9,486 nucleotides of DNA from Anaerolineae bacterium. GTDB taxonomy: Bacteria; Chloroflexota; Anaerolineae; B4-G1; SLSP01. Position 1 is the stretch's first letter, and each line of letters opens with the position of its first letter. The stretch spans positions 1 through 9,486 of the forward strand of contig JAFGSL010000697.1 of assembly GCA_016934645.1 (NCBI GenBank), in the 5' to 3' direction. The notes under the pieces are model-generated. The model was not told where the DNA came from and made no database searches. It worked only from the letters and a program-made list of their open reading frames with translations. This document shows, piece after piece, positions 1 through 4,804 of this stretch. The translations under genes and the position numbers were made by a program.

Positions 1-80
1 CAGAGTGGACGATTGGGGCTGCCTGCTAAGCAGTTAGGGGGTGTAGAACTCCCTCCAGGGTTCGAATCCCTGCCTCCCCG
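1..80 (+). tRNA. tRNA-Ser (anticodon GCU), 5' end cut by window
   Basis: This is the 3' part of a class II tRNA that reads serine AGC/AGU codons. The anticodon stem is GCTGC (18-22) with GCAGT (30-34), and its 7-nt loop holds GCT at 25-27. A long variable arm with a GGGGG/CTCCC-type stem follows (about 35-55), as expected for tRNA-Ser. The T arm is CAGGG (56-60), loop TTCGAAT (61-67), CCCTG (68-72). The acceptor 3' strand CCTCCCC (73-79) and discriminator G80 close the gene. CCA is not encoded. The 5' acceptor strand and the start of the D arm lie outside the window. It is 15 nt from the next tRNA, so the two are probably co-transcribed. Confidence 0.93.
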
Positions 81-95
81 CTCGGTAATGATCAT

Positions 96-169
96 GCCCC
101 CGTGGCTCAATTGGATAGAGCGTTTGGTTGCGGACCAAAAGGTTTCAGGTTCAAATCCTGACGGGGGTA
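96..169 (+). tRNA. tRNA-Arg (anticodon GCG), copy 1
   Basis: A complete 74-nt cloverleaf. The acceptor stem is GCCCCCG (96-102) with CGGGGGT (162-168), the first pair being G-U, and the discriminator is A169. The D stem is GCTC/GAGC. The anticodon stem TTTGG/CCAAA carries loop TTGCGGA (128-134), with GCG at 130-132. The T arm is TCAGG, TTCAAAT, CCTGA. The D-loop sequence TTGGATA with an A at position 20 is a usual arginine identity feature. CCA is not encoded. Anticodon GCG reads CGC and CGU directly, whereas most bacteria use an A34 (inosine) tRNA for this box. It differs from the downstream copy at only three positions (111, 116, 155), all transitions. Confidence 0.95.
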
Positions 170-192
170 CTTAAGGAGGCCATCTTTGGCAA

Positions 193-211
193 AAGGCCAA
201 AAACTGGCCTT
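193..211 (+). terminator. Hairpin between the two tRNA-Arg genes
   Basis: AAGGCCA (193-199) pairs with TGGCCTT (205-211) around a 5-nt loop, followed by CTTTG. The stem is GC-rich but the T run is short. It may be a weak terminator or a spacer structure that guides processing of a tandem tRNA transcript. No convincing promoter separates it from the second tRNA-Arg, which favours processing over full termination. Confidence 0.4.
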
Positions 212-244
212 CTTTGACTGTAGCGAGAAGTTTATTATGGATAA

Positions 245-318
245 GCCCCCGTGGCTCAACTGGACAGAGCGTTTGGTTGCGGACCAAAAGGTTTCAGGTT
301 CAAGTCCTGACGGGGGTA
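245..318 (+). tRNA. tRNA-Arg (anticodon GCG), copy 2
   Basis: A second complete 74-nt cloverleaf, nearly identical to copy 1. The acceptor stem is 245-251 with 311-317, the discriminator is A318, and the anticodon GCG is at 279-281 in loop TTGCGGA. The three differences are T to C in the D loop (twice) and A to G in the T loop. None disrupts a stem. The 75-nt spacer between copies is not repeated, so if this was a local duplication the flanks have since diverged. CCA is not encoded. Confidence 0.95.
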
Positions 319-323
319 TCATG

Positions 324-348
324 TAGGTCGGATGATCAATCCGACCTA
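324..348 (+). terminator. Hairpin closing the tRNA cluster
   Basis: A perfect 10-bp inverted repeat, TAGGTCGGAT (324-333) with ATCCGACCTA (339-348), encloses a 5-nt loop. It lies 6 nt after the last tRNA and is followed by TATTGTTG. The stem is strong but the T-rich tail is interrupted. A rho-independent terminator for the tRNA unit is the simplest reading. Read-through into the FAD gene is possible, because no strong promoter is seen between here and 410. Confidence 0.55.
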
Positions 349-400
349 TATTGTTGCCAATCCCCCGGACGCTCTCCTTTGACATACCCAATGGCTCTTG

Positions 401-406
401 GGAGGG
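401..406 (+). promoter_or_regulatory. Ribosome binding site deciding the FAD gene start
   Basis: GGAGGG lies 4 nt before the ATG at 410. An in-frame TTG at 398 would place this Shine-Dalgarno inside the coding region and has no site of its own, so 410 is the preferred start. Confidence 0.65.
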
Positions 407-409
407 TGT

Positions 410-1795
410 ATGCAAGAGAACAGTTTTGATGTGTTGATTGTGGGCGCTGGTCCAGCAGGCATCTTCGCTGCCCTGGAATTGAGCCAGAACCCGGATGTGC
501 GTGTGGCCATCTTCGACAAAGGCGCCGATATCGATCGCCGTATCTGTCCCCTACGCGAACACGGCGGTACGTGCCGCCATTGCAAGCCTTGTGCGATCCT
601 CGACGGCTGGGGTGGGGCCGGCGCATTCTCCGATGGCAAACTCACGCTTTCGCCTGCGGTAGGCGGTCATCTCGCCGAGATTTTGGGCGAGGCGCAGGCT
701 GCTGAGTTGATCCACCAGGCCGATGTGCTGTACCGTCAGTTTGGCGCGCCAGACAAGATTCACGGCATCTACACGGACGAGATTGAGAGGTTGGAAAAGC
801 GCGCGAGCCTGGCGAACCTGCGTTTTGTATCGGTGCCCATTCGCCATATCGGCACGGAACGCTGCGTCGATCTGATGCGTGCGATGCGCGATGCGCTGCT
901 GGCGCGCGGCATCGTCATTCACACCCGCACCGAAGTCGCCAAAATCCTGACCGAAAACGGGCAGGTGCGTGGCGTGGAGACGCGCGAGGGTGAGCAGATC
1001 GAGGCCGGGGCGGTGATCCTCGCACCGGGACGCGAGGGCGCGTCCTGGCTGGAAACGACGGCAAAAAGCCTGGGGCTGACGATTGCTCGCAATCCGGTGG
1101 ACTTGGGCGTGCGCGTGGAATTGCCCGCGCCGGTGGTAGAGCCGATCACACGCCTGGTGTACGAGTCCAAGTTCATCTATTATTCCGACAGATTTGACGA
1201 CCAAATCCGCACATTTTGTATGTGTCCCTACGGTGAGGTGAGCACGGAGTTTGTCGGCGATGTGATGACGGTGAACGGTCATTCGTTCGCGGAGCACCGG
1301 ACATCTAATACCAACTTCGCGCTGCTGGTGAGCAAGAAGTTCACCGAGCCTTTCGACGATCCCATAGCGTATGGCAAGAGCGTGGCGCGGCTGGCGAACC
1401 TGCTGAGCGGGGGGATTCTGGTGCAGCGCTTGGGCGATCTGGAGGAAGGGCGGCGTTCAACACCCGAACGGCTATCGCGTTCTATCGTCCAACCCACGCT
1501 GCCGAGTGCCACGCCTGGTGATCTGAATCTCGTGTTACCCTACCGCTACGTCGTCGATATTTTGGAGATGCTGCATGCAATGGATAAGATTGCCCCAGGT
1601 GTGGCCTCGCGCCACACGCTATTGTACGGCGTTGAGGCCAAGTTCTACTCCAACCGACTGCACTTGACGCCCGTGATGGAGACGGAGGTCGCTGGGCTGT
1701 TCGCGTGTGGCGACGGAGCTGGTGTGACGCGCGGCCTGATCCAGGCGTCAGCTTCCGGGATGGTTGCTGCGCGGGAGTTACTCAGCCGGTTGTGA
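410..1795 (+). CDS. FAD-dependent dehydrogenase, COG2509-type
   Basis: A soluble flavoprotein of 461 residues resembling the uncharacterised NAD(P)/FAD-dependent dehydrogenases of COG2509; substrate and partner are unknown. The N-terminal Rossmann fold is clear: DVLIVGAGPAG, with GxGxxG at residues 12-17. A Cys-rich segment follows (CPLREHGG, then CRHC and C at about 47-63). It leads into GWGGAGAFSDGKLTLS, the most characteristic stretch of this family. The second FAD contact is the C-terminal GLFACGDGAGVTRGL at about 430-443. There is no signal peptide or membrane segment. Start ATG at 410 is chosen over TTG at 398 because GGAGGG sits 4 nt upstream. The stop lies inside the convergent methyltransferase gene (14-bp overlap), and no terminator separates them. 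Family assignment is confident; catalysed reaction is not. Confidence 0.88.
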   Translation: MQENSFDVLIVGAGPAGIFAALELSQNPDVRVAIFDKGADIDRRICPLREHGGTCRHCKPCAILDGWGGAGAFSDGKLTLSPAVGGHLAEILGEAQAAELIHQADVLYRQFGAPDKIHGIYTDEIERLEKRASLANLRFVSVPIRHIGTERCVDLMRAMRDALLARGIVIHTRTEVAKILTENGQVRGVETREGEQIEAGAVILAPGREGASWLETTAKSLGLTIARNPVDLGVRVELPAPVVEPITRLVYESKFIYYSDRFDDQIRTFCMCPYGEVSTEFVGDVMTVNGHSFAEHRTSNTNFALLVSKKFTEPFDDPIAYGKSVARLANLLSGGILVQRLGDLEEGRRSTPERLSRSIVQPTLPSATPGDLNLVLPYRYVVDILEMLHAMDKIAPGVASRHTLLYGVEAKFYSNRLHLTPVMETEVAGLFACGDGAGVTRGLIQASASGMVAARELLSRL

Positions 1796-2633
1796 GATCG
1801 GGATCACCGAAGTCCTCCGGAGAGATAGGAAGTTCGGCGTTGAATTCGCCGCGCAAGGCGCGGGCGAAGACGAGGTAGCCGGTGTGCGCAATGATGCGGT
1901 CGTAGGGCCGCAGACGGCCCGGCACGGGTTTGTAGGGTCGCAAGATGAGTTCCTCGACTTCGGTGTAGCCGAAGGCGGGCTGCTGGAGATGGCGCAACAG
2001 CGCGGCGACCTGGTTGGTCGTTGGCAGCAGGCTGCCGAAGAAGCCGCCGCCCTTGAGCGCCGTGTGGGCCTGCGCTAGGTAGTCCCACGGCGCGCGTACG
2101 TCGAGAAACAGGGCATCGATGCCCTGTTCATCGAAGCCTTTTTCAATGTCGCGGACTTTGAACGTGACGTAGGAGGCCAATCCCAGGCGTTCCAGGTTCT
2201 TCTGTGCCAGCGCCTGCATCTCCGGACGAACTTCATAGGTGTAGACGTGGCCGTGGGGCATCACCATACGTGCCAGGGCGAGCGTAAGGCCGCCACTGCC
2301 GGTTCCCGCCTCGATGATGTGGGTTCCCGGTCCGATGTTCATCTTCATCAGCATATAGCCGATTTCCTTGGGGTAGACGATCTGGGTAGCACGGCGGACC
2401 GAGCGCACGAGTTGTTCGAGTGAGGGGGGGAGGATTTGGTATGCATAACCGAGGTGCGTTGTGACGCTTTCTCCCCACGGTTGTCCGATGATTGCGTCGT
2501 GGGGCAACACGCCATGATGCGTCTGGAATTCTTTTCCCGGCTCTACAAAGATGATGCTTTCCTTGCGATCTTTGCCAATCAGGAGTACAATATCACCTGG
2601 TTGAACGTAGAGCGTATTTTTTTCATTGTCCAC
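1782..2633 (-). CDS. trmI: tRNA (adenine-N1)-methyltransferase, TrmI family (m1A58)
   Basis: A 283-residue SAM-dependent enzyme that methylates N1 of adenine 58 in the tRNA T loop, probably as a tetramer in the cytoplasm. The N-terminal beta domain has the family pattern PGDIVLLIG, then FVEPGKEFQTHHG (about 12-41). TQIVYPKEIGYML (83-95) precedes the Rossmann domain. SAM motif I is EAGTGSGGL (108-116), with an acidic residue E134 after the second strand. The catalytic-face motif is FLDVRAPW (176-183), followed by LPTTNQV (203-209). The C-terminus carries LRPYDRIIAHTGYLVFARA. The start is GTG at 2633 with AGGAG 5 nt upstream. An open frame runs 37 codons further upstream, but that part has no family similarity and includes the regulatory repeats. 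It overlaps the convergent FAD gene by 14 bp. Confidence 0.93.
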   Translation of the reverse strand: MDNEKNTLYVQPGDIVLLIGKDRKESIIFVEPGKEFQTHHGVLPHDAIIGQPWGESVTTHLGYAYQILPPSLEQLVRSVRRATQIVYPKEIGYMLMKMNIGPGTHIIEAGTGSGGLTLALARMVMPHGHVYTYEVRPEMQALAQKNLERLGLASYVTFKVRDIEKGFDEQGIDALFLDVRAPWDYLAQAHTALKGGGFFGSLLPTTNQVAALLRHLQQPAFGYTEVEELILRPYKPVPGRLRPYDRIIAHTGYLVFARALRGEFNAELPISPEDFGDPDLTTG

Positions 2634-2638
2634 TGGAT

Positions 2639-2643
2639 CTCCT
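2639..2643 (-). promoter_or_regulatory. Shine-Dalgarno setting the trmI GTG start
   Basis: On the minus strand this reads AGGAG, 5 nt before GTG (2633-2631). It decides the start against an upstream in-frame ATG at 2744, which has no comparable site and would add an unrelated N-terminus. Confidence 0.75.
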
Positions 2644-2644
2644 A

Positions 2645-2667
2645 AGCTTTCACCCTTGCGAAGGTTA
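2645..2667. repeat. Palindromic repeat, copy 1 (trmI leader)
   Basis: AGCTTTCA (2645-2652) runs into the imperfect palindrome ACCCTT-GCG-AAGGTT (2652-2666). It is a near-direct copy of the sequence at 2726-2749, with one base fewer and an inverted centre (GCG against CGC). It lies upstream of the trmI Shine-Dalgarno. A binding site for a dimeric regulator or a dispersed intergenic repeat are both possible. Confidence 0.65.
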
Positions 2668-2725
2668 CGGATAGTCTTGACGAAAATGCTAGTTGCAGGA
2701 AATGAATAGCTTTTATCCTGAAAAC

Positions 2726-2749
2726 AGCTTTCAAACCTTCGCAAGGTTA
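2726..2749. repeat. Palindromic repeat, copy 2 (upstream of the four-gene unit)
   Basis: AGCTTTCA (2726-2733) is followed by the perfect palindrome AACCTT-CGC-AAGGTT (2734-2748). Its centre is 82 bp from that of copy 1, about eight helical turns. It ends a few bases before the -35 region of the TATAAT promoter at 2775. That position suits an activator or repressor site. Confidence 0.7.
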
Positions 2750-2751
2750 AC

Positions 2752-2780
2752 TTTTCTTGTTAGCGTAAACCGATTATAAT
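2752..2780 (+). promoter_or_regulatory. Sigma70-type promoter of the PII-like operon
   Basis: A consensus -10 box TATAAT lies at 2775-2780. The best-spaced -35 hexamer, TTTTCT at 2752-2757 (17-bp spacer), is weak. A weak -35 next to a palindrome suggests that expression depends on a bound regulator. The predicted transcript start is near 2787, leaving a leader of about 30 nt before the ATG at 2818. Confidence 0.65.
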
Positions 2781-2817
2781 GAAAGAAACGTTTGCTGCAA
2801 CCTTGAGGGGAGGGCCT

Positions 2818-3159
2818 ATGCATCAAGAAACTATTGATCGTTTAGCGATCACGATTGTCGATGGCAGTCAGTCCCGCGATTTGACCCAGGCGCTAAACAA
2901 AGAGAAGTTCTCCGTGACCGTGGTGGACGCAGTAGGAGGATTTCTGCACGAGGCGCTGGTGACCCTGTTGATCGGTTTGCCGTCCGCGCGGTTGCCTGAG
3001 TTCTTTGCTTTAGTGCGTGAGCAGTGCCCACGGCGCACGCGTTATGTGCCGATGGGGGTTGAACTCTCATTGACGCCTGGCTATCCGATGATGATCGAGG
3101 CTTCTGTAGGTGGGGCGACGGTTTTTGTCCTTCCGGTGGAACGCTTTGTGCAATTGTGA
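2818..3159 (+). CDS. PII-like signalling protein, DUF970/DarA-type, full-length paralogue
   Basis: A 113-residue cytoplasmic protein of the cyclic-di-AMP receptor family (DarA/PstA/YaaQ, DUF970), expected to form a PII-like trimer. Support comes from the overall ferredoxin-like pattern, the VGGFL-x5-VTLLIG segment (39-52) and the C-terminal signature GGATVFVLPVERFVQL (98-113). The length matches the roughly 109-residue family norm. The usual loop pattern N-x-R-V-T followed by (S/T)TGGFL is altered here: FSVT replaces FRVT and AVGG replaces STGG, so binding of the usual ligand is doubtful. ATG 2818 is chosen because the purine-rich GAGGGGAGGG (2805-2814) precedes it; an ATG at 2779 overlaps the -10 box. 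It is the first gene of a four-gene unit, 10 nt before its paralogue. Confidence 0.85.
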   Translation: MHQETIDRLAITIVDGSQSRDLTQALNKEKFSVTVVDAVGGFLHEALVTLLIGLPSARLPEFFALVREQCPRRTRYVPMGVELSLTPGYPMMIEASVGGATVFVLPVERFVQL

Positions 3160-3169
3160 GGTGAATAAT

Positions 3170-3436
3170 ATGAAACTCATTATGGCGATTGTGAAAGACT
3201 CTGATGCAATGGACGTTTCCGATGCGTTGGTGGAGAATGAGTTCCGGGTTACGCGTGTGGCGAGCACCGGCGGCTTTTTGCGGCGCGGGCGGGTCACGTT
3301 ACTCATCGGGGTGGAAGAGAAGTCGCTGGACGAAGTCTTCACGTTGATTGAAGCTGCCTGTCGTGAGCCTGATCCTGGGGAACATAAAGCCACGTTGTTT
3401 GTGATCCCCGCGGAGGATTTCGTTCAACTCGGATGA
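3170..3436 (+). CDS. PII-like signalling protein, DUF970/DarA-type, shortened paralogue
   Basis: An 88-residue relative of the preceding protein. It keeps the binding-loop pattern of cyclic-di-AMP receptors: NEFRVT (23-28), then STGGFLRRG (32-40) and VTLLIGVEE (42-50). It ends ATLFVIPAEDFVQL, the last beta strand. Compared with the family it lacks about 20 residues between helix 2 and that strand, where relatives carry a B-loop and hairpin with a P-x-x-VEVGGA-like strand. The start ATG 3170 is preceded by GAGGTG (3158-3163), which overlaps the stop codon of the upstream gene, so translation is probably coupled. It may form homotrimers, or mixed trimers with its neighbour; this is inference. 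Family membership is confident, ligand is not. Confidence 0.87.
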   Translation: MKLIMAIVKDSDAMDVSDALVENEFRVTRVASTGGFLRRGRVTLLIGVEEKSLDEVFTLIEAACREPDPGEHKATLFVIPAEDFVQLG

Positions 3437-3453
3437 GCTTGTGGGTGTAGATT

Positions 3454-4071
3454 ATGGCTGAAAAGGTTGAGCAACGCTTATACCACGGCGACATCAGCGC
3501 CGAGGATATGGCCCGCGTGTTGGTGCTGCGCTTTGATCAGGGCGAGACACGGGCAGAGTGGATGCGCGCCGAAGGCCAGCGCGCTGTGGTGCAGATTCAG
3601 AGCCGTAGAGTCGAGCATGGGGATCCCAATACTGAAGTGACAGTCCACATCACCCCGATGCAAACTGGTGTGACGGTGGCGGTGAGCGAACAACGTGTGC
3701 TTGGTTTGGCGGCGGATCTGGCGAGGACGGGATTGAAAGGATGGCGCAATCCATTGCGGCTGGTGAACGAGTTGGATGATGTCGCCCGCAATGTGCGCTG
3801 GTTAGGATTGCGCACAGAAATCTGGAAAGCGGTGGACGAGTATTGCCAAAGCCGGGGCAGCGGACGTGGAACGGCGGCGGCGTTTCAAAATGTGGTGTGC
3901 GCCTACTGTGGCACCCCGAACGATTTGGGCGCCCATGTTTGTGAAGCATGCGGCGCACCATTGGCCGAAGCTCAGCCGGTGGTATGCGCGCGTTGTGGTT
4001 TCCTCAATGCGCCAGAGGCGACCATGTGCGTGAACTGCGGAGCCAAATTGCAGGTGACGGCGACAAAATGA
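3454..4071 (+). CDS. Protein with unknown N-terminal domain and two zinc ribbons
   Basis: A 205-residue protein of unknown function. Residues 1-130 form an alpha/beta region with amphipathic strands (VLVLRF, AVVQIQS, VTVHITP, VTVAVSE) and then helices. It is not recognised, has no signal peptide and no membrane segment. Residues 149-166 and 178-195 are two rubredoxin-like zinc ribbons, each C-x2-C-x10-C-x2-C (C149, C152, C163, C166; C178, C181, C192, C195). Tandem ribbons of this kind usually mediate protein or nucleic acid contacts. The gene starts 17 nt after the PII-like gene, with only a weak Shine-Dalgarno. Its stop overlaps the next ATG (ATGA). Its place after two PII-like proteins suggests it could be their effector or partner; this is inference. 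Confidence 0.8.
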   Translation: MAEKVEQRLYHGDISAEDMARVLVLRFDQGETRAEWMRAEGQRAVVQIQSRRVEHGDPNTEVTVHITPMQTGVTVAVSEQRVLGLAADLARTGLKGWRNPLRLVNELDDVARNVRWLGLRTEIWKAVDEYCQSRGSGRGTAAAFQNVVCAYCGTPNDLGAHVCEACGAPLAEAQPVVCARCGFLNAPEATMCVNCGAKLQVTATK

Positions 4072-4733
4072 CGACGCCTGAGACATCTACCTCTGCAATG
4101 CCAGCGTCTACGACGACGATCATTTTAGTGCGTCACGGGCAGACGGCCTGGAACCTCGAGGACAGATTCCGCGGTCGCGCGAATATTCCGCTCGACGAGA
4201 CCGGGTTGGCGCAGGCTGAGGTGGTTGCGGATTACATACTCGCGCATTGGTCTCCCAAAGCCGTCTATTGCAGCCCGCTCCTGCGCGCGCGACAGACTGC
4301 CGAGAAGATTGCCGAACCGCTGCACTTACACGAGCGCGTCCACCCTGGTTTACTCGACATCGACTACGGCGCGTGGGAGGGCTTTACGCCCGAAGACCTG
4401 CGCGATCAGGGGTGGGGAGAGGCGTTAGAGGCGTGGTACACACATCCGCAAGACGCCCCTGTTCCTGGTGGTGAGATGTTGCAGGCGGTGCGACTCCGGG
4501 CGATGGGGGCGCTTGGTGAGATTGTCGAACGTCATCGTGAAGATACGGTGATCGTTGTGGCGCACACCGTGGTCAACCGCCTGATCTTGTTGGGCATCCT
4601 CGGCCTCGGCAATGAACGTTTTTGGCATCTGGGACAGGATACCTGCGCGATCAACGTGATCGAGTTCGACGGGGAATTTTACAAACTGCTCAAAATGAAT
4701 GATAACGGCTATCTTGCAGATGTAGCTCCATAA
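4068..4733 (+). CDS. Histidine phosphatase family protein (phosphoglycerate mutase-like)
   Basis: A 221-residue cytoplasmic phosphatase of the branch-1 histidine phosphatase superfamily (PhoE/CobC/GpmB-like). The phosphohistidine motif is LVRHGQT with catalytic H23. R73 in SPLLRARQTA binds phosphate. The second catalytic histidine is H166 in VVAHTVVNR. The usual L-x-E-x-x-x-G-x-W-E-G acid region reads LDIDYGAWEG (96-105), with Asp97 where Glu is more common; this is tolerated in the family. The substrate cannot be told from sequence; sugar phosphates, alpha-ribazole phosphate or a nucleotide are all possible. The start ATG overlaps the previous stop (ATGA), so translation is probably coupled; ATG 4098 is an alternative. 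It is the last gene of the unit, 21 nt before a strong terminator. Confidence 0.9.
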   Translation: MTTPETSTSAMPASTTTIILVRHGQTAWNLEDRFRGRANIPLDETGLAQAEVVADYILAHWSPKAVYCSPLLRARQTAEKIAEPLHLHERVHPGLLDIDYGAWEGFTPEDLRDQGWGEALEAWYTHPQDAPVPGGEMLQAVRLRAMGALGEIVERHREDTVIVVAHTVVNRLILLGILGLGNERFWHLGQDTCAINVIEFDGEFYKLLKMNDNGYLADVAP

Positions 4734-4754
4734 CGATTAACCGGTATTCAAAAC

Positions 4755-4786
4755 ATCAGCGGCCACTTGATCAAGTGGCCGCTGAT
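4755..4786. terminator. Perfect 32-bp palindrome, bidirectional terminator
   Basis: ATCAGCGGCCACTTGA (4755-4770) is followed directly by its exact reverse complement (4771-4786). On the plus strand the tail is TTGTATTT; on the minus strand it is GTTTTGAAT. It lies between the convergent phosphatase gene (ends 4733) and glycosidase gene (ends 4805), so it can stop transcription from both sides. Confidence 0.88.
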
Positions 4787-4804
4787 TGTATTTAGTAGAG
4801 AGAG

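Noticed and set aside
214..238. TTGACT/TATTAT promoter-like pair between the tRNA-Arg genes
   Set aside because: The spacer is only 13 bp and the predicted start would fall at the mature tRNA 5' end, leaving no leader.
398..409. TTG start for the FAD gene adding four residues
   Set aside because: It would place the clear Shine-Dalgarno GGAGGG inside the coding sequence; ATG 410 has that site at usable spacing.
551..1297. 248-codon open frame antisense to the FAD gene
   Set aside because: Its product shows no recognisable domain, and the sense strand carries conserved FAD motifs; it is a by-product of GC-rich codon use.
2677..2709. TTGACG as a -35 for a second plus-strand promoter
   Set aside because: No acceptable -10 box at 16-18 bp; the nearest AT-rich hexamers match poorly.
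2634..2744. Upstream ATG extension of trmI
   Set aside because: It translates the palindromic repeats and control region and does not resemble TrmI N-termini; the AGGAG-GTG start at 2633 is better.
2779..2817. Upstream ATG for the first PII-like gene
   Set aside because: It overlaps the TATAAT box, has no ribosome binding site, and the extra residues have no counterpart in the family.
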